Shown here piece by piece: positions 23,547-32,239 of a stretch of 51,937 bases of DNA (position 1 is its first letter; every line of letters begins with the position of its first letter). Under the pieces are notes generated by a model. That model saw only the letters and a list, made by a program, of their open reading frames with translations, had not been told where the DNA came from and searched no databases. Source of the DNA: Terriglobales bacterium (GTDB taxonomy: Bacteria; Acidobacteriota; Terriglobia; Terriglobales; Acidobacteriaceae); contig DATKKJ010000098.1 in the NCBI GenBank assembly GCA_035543055.1, positions 1 through 51,937 of the forward strand, in the 5' to 3' direction. The translations under genes were made by a program, and so were the position numbers.

Positions 23547-24322
23547 TGGCCGACCTGGCGCCCGCCGCGGCCCCCACGGTGTATTTCATCGATGACTCGG
23601 CCACCATGCGCGAGGTCATCAAAATCGCTTTCCGCCGCGAGAACATCCACGTCGTCGCCTGCCACGACGCCGCCTCCGCCTTCCAGCAGATCGAGCAGGT
23701 CAAGCCCGACGTGGTCATCAGCGACGTCATCATGCCCGACAAGGACGGCTACGAGGTCTGCCAGTACATCAAGCAGCACCCGGCGCTCGGCAAGACTCCG
23801 GTGATCCTGATGTCGGGTGTGGTGAACCGCGCGGTGGCGGAGAAGGCGTTTGCGGTCAAGGCCGACGAGCTTATCCGCAAGCCGTTCCAGCCCCAGGACC
23901 TGATCACCCGCGTGCGCCACCTGCTGCGGCCCGGCGCCGCGGCGCCGCCGCCTCCGCCGGCTGCGGCTGCCGCTTCCGTGGCCGCGCTCAGCAGCATCTT
24001 CGCCGCGACCAACGCGCCCGCCGGGCGCCCGCGCACCGCCGCTCCGCCGGCGATGTCGCGGCCCCCAGTGGTTCCCGACCAGCCCGCGCCGCCTTCGAAC
24101 ATCACCCCCTTTCCGGCGCCGCCGCCCGCTGCGCCGGCTGCGGCACCGCCTGTGCCTCAGCCTCCGCCGCGTCCGAGCGCCGGCATGGACATGGCCAAGA
24201 TGAAGCTGGAGGTGTTGCGCCTGGAGGGATTGGTCAAGAAGCTCCAGGCCGAGCTGGAGGCCGAGCGCGAATACAGCCGCGCGCTGGAAGCGCACATCAA
24301 AACATTACAGGAGTCCGAATAG
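23543..24322 (+). CDS. Response regulator with Pro-rich linker and C-terminal coiled coil
   Basis: A 259-residue protein. The receiver (about 10-130) is intact: YFIDDSATMREV, phosphoacceptor in VVISDVIMPDKDG, LMSG and Lys in LIRKPFQP. A long Ala/Pro-rich linker (about 130-215) ends in a charged coiled coil (LEGLVKKLQAELEAEREYSR). The tail could oligomerise or dock on an array or pilus component. The last gene of cluster 2; an intrinsic terminator follows at 24368. Start ATG 23543 overlapping the previous stop; the second ATG at 23546 is also possible. Confidence 0.88.
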   Translation: MMADLAPAAAPTVYFIDDSATMREVIKIAFRRENIHVVACHDAASAFQQIEQVKPDVVISDVIMPDKDGYEVCQYIKQHPALGKTPVILMSGVVNRAVAEKAFAVKADELIRKPFQPQDLITRVRHLLRPGAAAPPPPPAAAAASVAALSSIFAATNAPAGRPRTAAPPAMSRPPVVPDQPAPPSNITPFPAPPPAAPAAAPPVPQPPPRPSAGMDMAKMKLEVLRLEGLVKKLQAELEAEREYSRALEAHIKTLQESE

Positions 24323-24367
24323 TCTGCGAACGAGGTTAGCGCCGCCGGCAATTTTGGACGGCGCAAG

Positions 24368-24405
24368 AAAGCGTCCCGAGTGGTTTCGCGGGACGCTTTT
24401 CTGTT
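24368..24405 (+). terminator. Intrinsic terminator of chemosensory cluster 2
   Basis: A perfect 11-bp stem, AAAGCGTCCCG (24368-24378) with CGGGACGCTTT (24389-24399), has a 10-nt loop and is followed by TTTTCTGTT. It lies 46 bp after the last cluster 2 stop. Confidence 0.85.
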
Positions 24406-24408
24406 GAA

Positions 24409-24478
24409 AGTGGCCAGTGGTCAGTGGTCGGTGGTCAGAAGCTCGAGCTGACCACTGGCCACTGCCCACTGCCCACTT
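24409..24478. repeat. 7-bp-period inverted repeat (AGTGGCC/AGTGGTC type)
   Basis: Heptamers AGTGGCC, AGTGGTC, AGTGGTC, GGTGGTC on the left are mirrored on the right; 24409-24424 and 24448-24463 form a perfect 16-bp inverted repeat around GCTCGAGC. It fills the gap between convergent cluster 2 and uvrB and may help to terminate both. Confidence 0.7.
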
Positions 24479-24480
24479 GC

Positions 24481-26469
24481 TCAAGCGAAGAGGAATTCCT
24501 TCGTCCGCAGGTCCTTGATCGTGTCCCTGAGTTTCGCCGCCCGCTCGAATTCGAATTTCTTCGCCGCCTCGCGCATCTCGGTCTCGAGCTTGGCGATGTA
24601 GGCATCCACCTCGTCCTGCGACCTGAACTCTGGCACACCCTCGGCGGCCTCGGTCACGTCCACGTAATCGGCTTCGACGATCTGCGCCAGCGACATCTCC
24701 ACCGGCCGCACGATCGACTCCGGCGTGATCCCGTGCTCGTCGTTGTAGGCCTGCTGGATGGCGCGCCGCCGGTTGGTCTCGTCTATCGCCTTCTGCATGG
24801 AGTCGGTCATCCGGTCGGCGTACATGATCGCCCGCCCGTTCAGGTTGCGCGCGCAGCGTCCCATGGTCTGGATGAGCGAGCCGCTGGAGCGCAGGAATCC
24901 TTCCTTGTCCGCGTCCAGGATCGCGACCAGCGACACCTCCGGCAGGTCCAGCCCTTCGCGCAGCAGGTTGATGCCGATGAGCACGTCGAACTCGCCCTTA
25001 CGCAGGTCGCGCAGGATCTTGATGCGCTCCAGGGTCTCGATCTCCGAGTGCATGTAGCGGCAGCGCACCCCGACCTCGCTGTAGTACTCCGCCAGGTCCT
25101 CGGCCATGCGCTTGGTCAGCGTGGTCACCAGCACGCGTTCGCGCTTCTCGGCCCGCTGCCGGATCTCGTGCAACAGGTCGTCGATCTGCCCCTTCACCGC
25201 CCTGACTTCGACCTCCGGATCGATCAGCCCCGTGGGCCGGATGATCTGCTCCACCACGACCCCGGCGGCCTTCGTCAGCTCGTACGGTCCGGGCGTCGCC
25301 GAGACGTAGATTGCCTGGTTGACGCGGTGCTCGAACTCGTCGAAGGTCAGCGGGCGGTTGTCGAGCGCGGACGGCAGCCGGAAGCCGTACTCCACCAGCG
25401 TCTCCTTGCGCGAGCGGTCGCCGTGGTACATCCCGTGGAGCTGCGGGACGGTCTGGTGCGATTCGTCGATGAACAGCAGGTAATCCCGCGGCACGTAATC
25501 GAGCAGCGTCGGTGGCGCCTCGCCCGGCAGCCGTCCCGAGAAATGCCGGCTGTAGTTCTCGACTCCGTGGCAGTAGCCGACCGATTTGATCATCTCCAGG
25601 TCGAACATGGTGCGCTGGTGCACCCGCTGCGATTCCACCAGCCGCCCGTTCTTCTGCAGCTCCTCCTCCCACCACTTCAGCTCTTCCTTGATGGATTCGA
25701 TCGCCTTGTTCTTGGTCTGCGCCGACATGACGTAATGGGTCTTGGGATAGATGGGCAGGCGCACGTATTTCTGCTTGACCGTCCCGAACAGGGGATCAAT
25801 CTGGCTGAGCTGCTCCACCGAGTCGCCCCACAGCTCGATGCGGTAGGCGTTGTCATCGTAGGTGGGGAAGACCTCGATGATGTCGCCGCGCACCCGGAAA
25901 GTGCCTCGCCTGAAGTCGGTGTCCGAGCGCTCGTACAGGATCTCGACCAGGCGGCGGGTGATGTCCTCGCGCTTGATCTTCTGCCCCTTCTCCAGGAACA
26001 TCATCATCCCGTAGTACGCGTCGGGTGAGCCCAGGCCGTAGATGCAGCTCACCGAAGCCACGATGACGCAGTCGCGCCGCTCGAACAGCGACTTGGTCGC
26101 CGACAGCCGCAGCTTGTCCAGCTCGTCGTTGATGGTCGCTTCTTTCTCGATGTACACGTCGCCCGAGGGGATATACGCCTCCGGCTGGTAATAGTCGTAA
26201 TACGAGACAAAGTATTCGACCGCGTTGTGGGGGAAGAAGCCTTTGAACTCGTGGTACAGCTGCGCGGCCAGGGTCTTGTTGTGGGCCAGCACCAGCGTCG
26301 GCCGGTTAGCGTTCTCGATGAGCTTGGCCATGGTGAAAGTCTTGCCCGAGCCGGTCACGCCCAACAGTACCTGGTGCTTTTCGGCCTCGGCCACACCCCG
26401 GGTGAGCTGCTCGATGGCGCGCCCCTGGTCGCCCCGCGGCTTATAGTCGCTGACTAGTGTGAAATCCAT
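24481..26469 (-). CDS. uvrB: UvrB, excinuclease ABC subunit B
   Basis: DNA repair helicase-like subunit that loads onto damage with UvrA and recruits UvrC. The length of 662 residues is normal. Motifs: [10 protein letters not shown], Walker [15 protein letters not shown], the beta-hairpin region [37 protein letters not shown] and a C-terminal UVR motif ([19 protein letters not shown]). The ATG at 26469 fits the family N-terminus although its ribosome binding site is weak; a 7-bp-period repeat begins 7 bp upstream. A TATAAT box on the minus strand at 26634-26629 may be its promoter. It is monocistronic. Confidence 0.97.
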   Translation of the reverse strand: MDFTLVSDYKPRGDQGRAIEQLTRGVAEAEKHQVLLGVTGSGKTFTMAKLIENANRPTLVLAHNKTLAAQLYHEFKGFFPHNAVEYFVSYYDYYQPEAYIPSGDVYIEKEATINDELDKLRLSATKSLFERRDCVIVASVSCIYGLGSPDAYYGMMMFLEKGQKIKREDITRRLVEILYERSDTDFRRGTFRVRGDIIEVFPTYDDNAYRIELWGDSVEQLSQIDPLFGTVKQKYVRLPIYPKTHYVMSAQTKNKAIESIKEELKWWEEELQKNGRLVESQRVHQRTMFDLEMIKSVGYCHGVENYSRHFSGRLPGEAPPTLLDYVPRDYLLFIDESHQTVPQLHGMYHGDRSRKETLVEYGFRLPSALDNRPLTFDEFEHRVNQAIYVSATPGPYELTKAAGVVVEQIIRPTGLIDPEVEVRAVKGQIDDLLHEIRQRAEKRERVLVTTLTKRMAEDLAEYYSEVGVRCRYMHSEIETLERIKILRDLRKGEFDVLIGINLLREGLDLPEVSLVAILDADKEGFLRSSGSLIQTMGRCARNLNGRAIMYADRMTDSMQKAIDETNRRRAIQQAYNDEHGITPESIVRPVEMSLAQIVEADYVDVTEAAEGVPEFRSQDEVDAYIAKLETEMREAAKKFEFERAAKLRDTIKDLRTKEFLFA

Positions 26470-26475
26470 GAAAAA

Positions 26476-26510
26476 GGTCGTCGGTCTCTGGTCGTCGGTC
26501 GTTGGCCACC
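26476..26510. repeat. 7-bp-period repeat tract (GGTCGTC)
   Basis: Heptamers GGTCGTC, GGTCTCT, GGTCGTC, GGTCGTT, GGCCACC lie immediately upstream of the uvrB start, inside the expected leader. Same period as the tracts at 24409 and 47085. Confidence 0.6.
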
Positions 26511-26526
26511 CAGGCCTGCGTGTCAG

Positions 26527-26690
26527 GCGACGGCTTCAGCCGTCGCGCAGCGGCTCCCTTGCTTTGCGGCTTTTAGCCGCTGGGGAGAGCGCTCTCAGGC
26601 GCAAATTTCGGCGGGTGGGCATCTCTCTATTATACCGAGCAAGTAGAGATCCTTCGGGGCAGGAGGCCCCTCAGGATGACGCCGGCGGGC
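26527..26690. repeat. Cluster of dispersed palindromes upstream of uvrB
   Basis: Stems GCGACGGCT/AGCCGTCGC at 26527-26546 and CAGCGGCT/AGCCGCTG at 26548-26582 (with GCGGCT/AGCCGC nested). Then AGATCCTTCG at 26647-26656 and CTCAGGATGACGCC at 26670-26683, which are shared with the repeat at 48670-48758. No gene is seen in 26470-26711. Confidence 0.6.
26629..26634 (-). promoter_or_regulatory. TATAAT box, possible uvrB promoter
   Basis: A perfect -10 hexamer on the minus strand about 160 nt before the uvrB start. No convincing -35 hexamer lies 16-18 bp upstream, so the call is weak. Confidence 0.35.
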
Positions 26691-26711
26691 TCAGACGCCC
26701 GCCAAACGGCG

Positions 26712-27332
26712 TCACTTCCACCGGTGCCCGACCAGCTCCGCGTCATACAGCCGCTGGTCTACGGTGTGCAGCGACTTCAACTGCCTGGGCGTGAGAAGGG
26801 ACTTGTGGGGAATGTCGCAGAGATAGTTGGGAATGAACCAGACATCCTTTTCGGTGGTCATCCAATTGAGGTGGTCGAATCGCTTCAGGTTCACCGGATT
26901 GGAATAGCGCCGCAGCGACCTCTGTTTGGCCAGGTTGAAATAGAGGTTGAAGTAGCTCATCGCCAGCTCGCGCAGCGTCCGATAGACCGGCTCGCGGTAG
27001 CGGCAGCCGGCGAAGTTCGAAGCCGCCACTGCCCCCCAGCACCCGTTCTGGCGGAAGATGGCCAGCACGTGGTCGGTATCGCGCTCGGCCTCCAGGTCCC
27101 ACAGCAGCGGCGGATAGCCGAGCACCCGCAGCGCGGCAGCGCCGAAGATGGCGCCCTCCAGGCAGTGCACGGTCCGCGTCCGCAGCACTTTGCGCGGTGA
27201 CCAGCAGGTCGGCGCCAGGTGGTAGGGCAGGCTGTTCAGGAAGTTCTGCACGCCGTTGGGGTCCTTCATGGCGCGGATGGTGCGCAGCTCCGCGGGCGTG
27301 AACCCAAAAGTTTGGCTAGTCTTCTTAGGCAT
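26712..27332 (-). CDS. Hypothetical protein with conserved-looking Cys and His (possible transglutaminase-like fold)
   Basis: A soluble 206-residue protein without signal peptide. A Cys begins a helix (RTVHCLEGAIFGAAALRVLG), followed by LLWDLEAERDTDHVLAIFR, in which an Asp-His pair sits on a strand. This Cys-helix then His-strand order is reminiscent of transglutaminase/papain-like folds, where a Cys-His-Asp triad is used. The similarity is by pattern only and the activity is not established. Basic tail region (AKQRSLRRYSNPVNLKRF). It lies downstream of gph on the same strand, separated by a repeat-rich 86-bp gap, so co-transcription is possible. Family not recognised with certainty. Confidence 0.7.
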   Translation of the reverse strand: MPKKTSQTFGFTPAELRTIRAMKDPNGVQNFLNSLPYHLAPTCWSPRKVLRTRTVHCLEGAIFGAAALRVLGYPPLLWDLEAERDTDHVLAIFRQNGCWGAVAASNFAGCRYREPVYRTLRELAMSYFNLYFNLAKQRSLRRYSNPVNLKRFDHLNWMTTEKDVWFIPNYLCDIPHKSLLTPRQLKSLHTVDQRLYDAELVGHRWK

Positions 27333-27355
27333 TTGTTAGAGACGAAATCCGATTT

Positions 27356-27420
27356 AACCACAGAGACACTGAGACACGACGAAGAAACAATTCAAAACCT
27401 CTGTGTCTGTGTCTGTGGTT
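27356..27420. repeat. Inverted CACAGAGACA-type repeat
   Basis: AACCACAGAGACACTGAGAC on the left (27356-27375) faces GTGTCTGTGTCTGTGGTT (27403-27420) on the right. The right arm touches the gph stop. A related GTGTC-rich tract lies at 35077-35104. Confidence 0.65.
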
Positions 27421-28102
27421 AGGTTTTGAAAATGTCGGGCAATTCCGAGGGGCTGTCGATCAGCACATCGGGCGGGGTCAGCTTCAGGCGCGCCGGCATG
27501 AAGCCGTAGTTCACCCCCACCGTCCATATCCCTGCGTTCTGCCCGGTCAGGACATCGATGTCGGAATCGCCGATGATCACCGCCTGCTCCGGCCGCACCC
27601 CGGTCTCGGAGCACAGCGCCAGCGCGCCCTGCGGGTCGGGTTTCTTGGTAGGGAAGCTGTTGCCGCCGTAGACCTGCACGAAGAACGGGCTGATCCCCAG
27701 CGCCTCGCAGATGCCCCGCGAGGGATTCACCGGCTTGTTCGACAGCACTGCCATTTTCCGCCCGCCACCATCCCGCAGCGCCTCCAGCGCCTGCTGCACG
27801 CCCTCGTACAAGGTGGTGTTGTCCAGCTTGTGCTGGCGGTAGTAGAGGATGAAATACTCCAGCGCCTCGCGCATCAGGTCACCGCTGTCGGGGTCGCCGA
27901 GAGCGCGGCGGATCAGCATGGGAGCGCCGTCCCCGACGTAACTCTCGACCACCTCCATGGGCAGCTCCACCCGCCCGAACTTGCGCAGCATGGCGTTGAC
28001 CGCGTTGGTCAGGTCCACGCGCGAATCCACCAGCGTGCCGTCCAGATCGAAGATCAGCAGCTTGATCGTCTCAGCAGGAATCTTGCGGCGTACTCGGATC
28101 AT
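27419..28102 (-). CDS. gph: HAD-superfamily phosphatase, phosphoglycolate phosphatase-like
   Basis: A 227-residue HAD hydrolase. Motif I is LLIFDLDGTLVDSRVDL, motif II is MAVLSNKPV, and motif III/IV is KKPDPQGALAL...VIIGDSDIDVLTGQNAG. The helical cap region between motifs I and II fits the Gph group, which dephosphorylates 2-phosphoglycolate; related enzymes such as pyrophosphatase PpaX share these motifs, so the substrate is not certain. The start ATG at 28102 has no clear ribosome binding site and a REP-like palindrome begins 5 bp upstream. Confidence 0.88.
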   Translation of the reverse strand: MIRVRRKIPAETIKLLIFDLDGTLVDSRVDLTNAVNAMLRKFGRVELPMEVVESYVGDGAPMLIRRALGDPDSGDLMREALEYFILYYRQHKLDNTTLYEGVQQALEALRDGGGRKMAVLSNKPVNPSRGICEALGISPFFVQVYGGNSFPTKKPDPQGALALCSETGVRPEQAVIIGDSDIDVLTGQNAGIWTVGVNYGFMPARLKLTPPDVLIDSPSELPDIFKT

Positions 28103-28106
28103 CTTC

Positions 28107-28137
28107 GGTAGAGACGCCCGTCAGGGCGTCTCTAACC
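28107..28137. repeat. REP-like palindrome (GTAGAGACGCCC type)
   Basis: GGTAGAGACGCCC at 28107-28119 faces GGGCGTCTCTAACC at 28124-28137. The same family occurs at 50025 and, in altered form, at 18483. Sits between the divergent gph and E1 genes. Confidence 0.75.
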
Positions 28138-28219
28138 TCAGTATATCCGGCGAGCGTCCGACCATTTACAATGTCCCCAACGCACTGCCCCCGCTGCATC
28201 TAAGACATCTGAGGACTGA

Positions 28220-30415
28220 ATGGCAACCAAGGCAGACGCCAAACCGCCGGTCGAGGCGGCCGCAGTCGAAAAAGCAGAGAAGAAGCCGAGGACCTACGAG
28301 GGCCTGACCCTCGAGCAGCTCATCCAGATGTACCGGGTCATGTTCCTCTCCCGCCGGCTGGATGACCGCGAGATCCTGCTCAAGCGCCAGCAGCGCATCT
28401 TCTTCCAGATCTCGGGCGCGGGGCACGAAGCTTTCCTCACCGCCGCCGCCATGGCGTTGAAGCCCGGCCACGACTGGTTCTATCCCTATTATCGCGACCG
28501 CGCGCTCTGCCTCACTCTGGGCGTGACCCCGCTCGACATGCTGCTGCAAGCGGTCGGCGCCGCCGACGATCCCAGCTCCGGCGGACGCCAGATGCCCTCG
28601 CATTGGGCCAGCCGCAAGCTCAACATCGTCACCCAGTCTTCGCCCACCGGCTCCCAGTTCCTGCAAGCTGTGGGATGCGCCCAGGCCGGTCGCTATTTTG
28701 CCAAGCATCCCGAGGCCGCCGAGAAGGCCGAGGGCGACTACCGCCAGTTCAAGGACGTGGTCTTCCACGGCGACGAGGTCACGTACGTCTCCTGCGGCGA
28801 CGGCACCACCAGCCAGGGCGAGTTCTGGGAGGCGCTGAACACGGCCTCCAACCTCAAGCTGCCGGTCTTGTTCGTGGTCGAGGACAACGAGTACGCCATC
28901 TCCGTCCCGGTCGAGGTGAACACCGCCGGGGGCAACATCTCGCGCCTGGTAGCGAACTTCCCCAACTTCCATTTCGCCGAGTGCGACGGGACCGACCCCA
29001 TCTCCAGCTACGCCGAGTTCCGCCGCGCCGTGGACTACATCCGCGCCGGCAAAGGTCCGGCATTCATCCATGGGCACGTCGTAAGGCCGTACTCGCATTC
29101 GCTCTCCGACGACGAGCGGCTCTACCGGCCGGAGTCCGAGCGCCAGGACGAAGCTCGCCGCGACCCGATTACCCGCCTGCAGATGTTCCTGGTGCGCGAG
29201 GGCATCCTCGACGAGGAGGGCGTCAGCCGCTTGGAAAAGGAAGTGGACGAAGAAGTCCAGGAGGCCAGCGACCGGGCCCTCGAAGCCGCGCTGCCGGCAC
29301 TCGACTCCTACAAGAAGTTCGTTTACTCCCCCGACCTCGACCCGACCTCGGCCAGCTTCAGTTCCGCCCCCGCCTCCGAGGGCGGCGACAGGACCATGGC
29401 TGACCTCATCAACGCCTGTCTGCGTGACGAGATGAAGCGCGACCCGCGCATCGTCCTCTTCGGCGAGGACGTGGCCGACTGTTCCCGCGAGGAGTATCTG
29501 AAGAAGAAGCTGGTGAAAGGGAAGGGCGGGGTCTTCAAGCTGACCGCCGGCCTGCAAGGCGAGTTCGGCCCTGACCGCGTCTTCAACTCACCCCTGGCGG
29601 AGGCCAACATCGTCGGGCGCGCGGTGGGCATGGGCACCCGCGGCCTGAAACCGGTGGTCGAGATCCAGTTCTTCGACTACATCTGGCCCGCCATGCACCA
29701 GTTGCGCAACGAGATGCCGCTCATCCGCTGGCGCTCCAACAACGCTTTCTCCTGCCCGGCGGTGGTGCGCGTGGCCATCGGCGGCTATCTGACCGGCGGC
29801 GCCGTCTATCACTCGCAGTGCGGCGAGAGCATCTTTACCCATACTCCAGGCATCCGCGTCTGCTTCCCCTCCAACGCCCTCGACGCCAACGGCCTGTTGC
29901 GCACCGCCATCCGCTGCGACGACCCGGTGCTGTTCCTGGAGCACAAGCGTCTCTACCGCGAGCCCTTCGGACGCGCCCCCTACCCCGGACCCGACCACAT
30001 GGTGCCCTTCGGCAAAGCGCGCGTCTGGAAAGAGGGGAGGGACATCACCCTCGTCTCCTACGGTGCCGTCATTCCTCGCGCTCTGCAGGCCGCGCAGCGC
30101 CTGGAGCGCGAGCGCGGCCTCAGCGTCGAGGTCCTGGACCTGCGCACTCTGAACCCGTACGACTGGGAGGCGATCGCCAACTCGGTGCGCAAGACCAGCC
30201 GCGTGCTGGTCGCGCACGAGGACACGCTCAGCTGGGGCTATGGCGCCGAGCTCGCCGCCCGCATCGCCGACGAACTCTTCGATTACCTCGATGCCCCGGT
30301 CCGCCGCCTGGCCGCCGAGGACACCTTCGTCGCCTACCAGCCGGTGCTGGAGGACGAGATCCTGCCCCAGGCGGACGACGTGTACCAAGCCCTGGTTTCG
30401 CTGGCAGAGTTCTAG
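28220..30415 (+). CDS. 2-oxoacid dehydrogenase E1, fused alpha and beta subunits
   Basis: A 731-residue thiamine-diphosphate enzyme that decarboxylates a 2-oxo acid for a lipoyl E2. The alpha part (about 1-380) has the TPP motif [20 protein letters not shown] and [12 protein letters not shown]. The beta part (from about 390) begins [19 protein letters not shown] and contains [23 protein letters not shown] and [15 protein letters not shown]. Many bacteria encode the two as separate genes; here they are one chain. Substrate (pyruvate or branched-chain 2-oxo acids) cannot be decided from sequence alone, though the alpha part resembles the 2-oxoisovalerate type. Start ATG 28220 with GAGGA 5 nt upstream. 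No E2 or E3 gene is nearby. Confidence 0.9.
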   Translation: MATKADAKPPVEAAAVEKAEKKPRTYEGLTLEQLIQMYRVMFLSRRLDDREILLKRQQRIFFQISGAGHEAFLTAAAMALKPGHDWFYPYYRDRALCLTLGVTPLDMLLQAVGAADDPSSGGRQMPSHWASRKLNIVTQSSPTGSQFLQAVGCAQAGRYFAKHPEAAEKAEGDYRQFKDVVFHGDEVTYVSCGDGTTSQGEFWEALNTASNLKLPVLFVVEDNEYAISVPVEVNTAGGNISRLVANFPNFHFAECDGTDPISSYAEFRRAVDYIRAGKGPAFIHGHVVRPYSHSLSDDERLYRPESERQDEARRDPITRLQMFLVREGILDEEGVSRLEKEVDEEVQEASDRALEAALPALDSYKKFVYSPDLDPTSASFSSAPASEGGDRTMADLINACLRDEMKRDPRIVLFGEDVADCSREEYLKKKLVKGKGGVFKLTAGLQGEFGPDRVFNSPLAEANIVGRAVGMGTRGLKPVVEIQFFDYIWPAMHQLRNEMPLIRWRSNNAFSCPAVVRVAIGGYLTGGAVYHSQCGESIFTHTPGIRVCFPSNALDANGLLRTAIRCDDPVLFLEHKRLYREPFGRAPYPGPDHMVPFGKARVWKEGRDITLVSYGAVIPRALQAAQRLERERGLSVEVLDLRTLNPYDWEAIANSVRKTSRVLVAHEDTLSWGYGAELAARIADELFDYLDAPVRRLAAEDTFVAYQPVLEDEILPQADDVYQALVSLAEF

Positions 30416-30532
30416 CCCGTGCCTCGACCGGGGCGGCGGAAACCCGGAAAGCACGCCATTCCCGGCGCTGCCTGTGCCACAATTCCCGTATCGGGTCCTG
30501 AGCGGGCCTCTGTGTTCGACCGCACGTAGGCT

Positions 30533-30548
30533 TGTGACGCGCGTCACC
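30533..30548. promoter_or_regulatory. CRP/FNR-type site upstream of the flavoprotein gene
   Basis: TGTGA-N6-TCACC, with a perfect 14-bp dyad GTGACGCGCGTCAC at 30534-30547. It matches nine of ten positions of the TGTGA-N6-TCACA consensus known for CRP-family regulators. It lies about 100 bp before the GTG at 30649. The rest of the 233-bp gap shows no gene. Confidence 0.5.
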
Positions 30549-30648
30549 GCCCGGGGTGTGGACGGCGGGCTACTTTGCTGTAGCGGCATCCCTCGCGGGC
30601 TGCCGTCTGCATTCCTACATCCGCATGCCTGCTCAGGAGGAGGGGCCA

Positions 30649-32004
30649 GTGAAGACTGTTTTCGTCGTGGGGGCCGGCCCGGCCGGGCTCTTCGCCGCTC
30701 AAAAGATCGCTCAGGCGGGACACACCGTGGTGGTGTTCAACCGGGACATCAAGCCCGGCGGGCTCGCCGAATACGGCATTTATCCCGTCAAGGACAAGAT
30801 GAAGTTCGGGCTGCGCAAGCAGTTCGCCAAGATCTTCGCCCTGCCCAACGTGTACTACTTCGGGGGAGTGAAAGTCGGCACCGAGTGCCCGCTGAAGATC
30901 GAAGACCTGCGCCAGTTCAATCCCTCGGCCATGCTGTTCAGCGTGGGCGCCCAGGGCACCAAGAGCCTGGGCCTGCCCGGCGAGAATGCCAAGGGCGTTT
31001 ATTCCGCCAAGGACTTTGTGTACTTCTACAACCAGCTGCCGCCCTTCGCCTCGCAGGACTTTTCCACCGGCAAGCGCATCGCCATCGTGGGCATGGGCAA
31101 CGTCATGGTGGACATCGCCCGCTGGGTCATGCAGGACGATCCCAACCGCGTGACCGAAGAGGTCATCGTGGTCGCCCGCCGCGGCCCCTTCGAGGCCAAG
31201 TTCGACGAGAAGGAGATCGCCCACCTCGAAGAGCACCTCGACCAGGACGAGTTCCGCGCCGAGGTCGAGCGCATCAAGGACAAGCTGGCCGCGGTCGGCC
31301 AGGACCCCTCCAAGATCGCCGACGAGAATTTCCCCTTCCTCAAGAAGCCGGCCTACGTGCGCAAGAAGCCGGGCATCCGCTTCCGCTTCCTGTGCTCGCC
31401 CAAGGAGATCCACGCCGGCCCCGACGGCCGCATCAACCGTCTGACCGTTACCGAGAACCTCCTGGTGGCCAAGGGCAGCGGCACCGCCGCCAAGGCCACC
31501 GAGCAGACCACCGACCTCGATGTGGACACCATGATCTTCGCCATCGGCGACGCTCACGATCCCAAGGTCGGCCTGCCCATGGGGCCGGAAGGCTACGCCA
31601 CCCGTCCTCCGGCCGAGCCCGGCAAGCCCGTGTACCAGGTCTATGACCCGGCCACCGGCAAGGACTTGGAAGGCGTGTACGTCGGCGGATGGGCCCGCCG
31701 GGCCAGCGAAGGCCTGGTCGGCATCGCCCGTCACGACGGCGAAGTCGCCGCCGCCGAGGTCCTCCAGTATCTCGAGAAGGCCTCGGAACAGGCGGCCACG
31801 AGTCCGGCCGACATTCAGCGCAACCTGGAGCGGCGCGGACTGCGCCCGGTGAACAAGGCCGACCTTGAGCTGCTCGACGCCGCCGCTGACCGCGAAGCCA
31901 AGGCCCGCGGCCTCGGCTTCTTCAAGTTCTCCGACAACGAGACCATGCTCAAGGTCATCGCCGGGGAGAAGGCGAAGAAGAACGAGCTGGTGAGCGCCGA
32001 TTAA
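30649..32004 (+). CDS. FprA-like ferredoxin--NADP+ reductase (adrenodoxin reductase family)
   Basis: A 451-residue flavoprotein predicted to transfer electrons between NADPH and ferredoxin. FAD site VFVVGAGPAGLFAAQKIAQA, second half GGLAEYGIYPVKDKMK, NADP site RIAIVGMGNVMVDIARWV and C-terminal GVYVGGWARRASEGLVGIAR. The GTG at 30649 is chosen because AGGAGGAGGGG precedes it; the frame continues upstream to 30556 without a better start. The middle region (about 180-230) is charged and helical, and a C-terminal extension of about 60 residues follows. A glutamate synthase small-subunit-like role is the main alternative. A CRP-type site lies upstream. Confidence 0.85.
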   Translation: MKTVFVVGAGPAGLFAAQKIAQAGHTVVVFNRDIKPGGLAEYGIYPVKDKMKFGLRKQFAKIFALPNVYYFGGVKVGTECPLKIEDLRQFNPSAMLFSVGAQGTKSLGLPGENAKGVYSAKDFVYFYNQLPPFASQDFSTGKRIAIVGMGNVMVDIARWVMQDDPNRVTEEVIVVARRGPFEAKFDEKEIAHLEEHLDQDEFRAEVERIKDKLAAVGQDPSKIADENFPFLKKPAYVRKKPGIRFRFLCSPKEIHAGPDGRINRLTVTENLLVAKGSGTAAKATEQTTDLDVDTMIFAIGDAHDPKVGLPMGPEGYATRPPAEPGKPVYQVYDPATGKDLEGVYVGGWARRASEGLVGIARHDGEVAAAEVLQYLEKASEQAATSPADIQRNLERRGLRPVNKADLELLDAAADREAKARGLGFFKFSDNETMLKVIAGEKAKKNELVSAD

Positions 32005-32016
32005 GCGAGGTTTCGA

Positions 32017-32045
32017 TTGACACCCCGCCTGAATTCGGGCAGAAT
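32017..32045 (+). promoter_or_regulatory. Sigma-70 promoter of the DAHP synthase leader
   Basis: TTGACA (32017-32022), 17-bp spacer, CAGAAT (32040-32045). The expected start is near 32052, about 16 nt before the leader ATG. The -35 box matches the consensus fully. Confidence 0.8.
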
Positions 32046-32067
32046 GCACGGATTCAGGCGGATTTCT

Positions 32068-32160
32068 ATGCGCGCCCTTCGATTTACGGGCTTTACCTAC
32101 GCTGGCTTCCGATTTACCGGGAGCGGCTGGGGCGAAGCTTGGACGCGCATCACCAGATGA
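32068..32160 (+). CDS. Aromatic-amino-acid leader peptide (attenuator)
   Basis: A 30-residue open frame with Phe at 6, 9, 14 and 16, Tyr at 11, and Trp at 21 and 25: seven aromatic residues in 30. The first half reads [16 protein letters not shown]. An AGGCGG box lies 6 nt upstream of the ATG. It sits between a strong promoter and an intrinsic terminator that precedes DAHP synthase, the first enzyme of aromatic amino acid synthesis. In known attenuators (trp, pheA) ribosome stalling at such codons prevents terminator formation. Here GCGGCTG (32123-32129), in the leader at Ser19-Trp21, can pair with CAGCCGC (32186-32192) of the terminator stem, and ATGCGCG (32068-32074) with CGCGCAT (32144-32150). 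Confidence 0.8.
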   Translation: MRALRFTGFTYAGFRFTGSGWGEAWTRITR

Positions 32161-32185
32161 ACTGACCGCCAAGATTTCAGCCAAT

Positions 32186-32218
32186 CAGCCGCGACCCCGG
32201 TCGCGGCTGTTGCTTTTT
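32186..32218 (+). terminator. Attenuator terminator before DAHP synthase
   Basis: Perfect 10-bp stem CAGCCGCGAC/GTCGCGGCTG (32186-32195/32200-32209), loop CCCG, then TTGCTTTTT. It lies 25 bp after the leader stop and 22 bp before the DAHP synthase ATG, so readthrough is required for expression. Confidence 0.85.
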
Positions 32219-32239
32219 CGGGAGACAGGGAGGCCCAAC

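Noticed and set aside
24409-24478. CRISPR-like repeats
   Set aside because: Units are 7 bp, contiguous and degenerate, with no spacers; no cas genes in the window.
24424-26028. 534-codon plus-strand frame opposite uvrB
   Set aside because: Shadow of a highly conserved gene.
28167-28172. TACAAT box before the E1 gene
   Set aside because: No acceptable -35 hexamer at 16-18 bp spacing.
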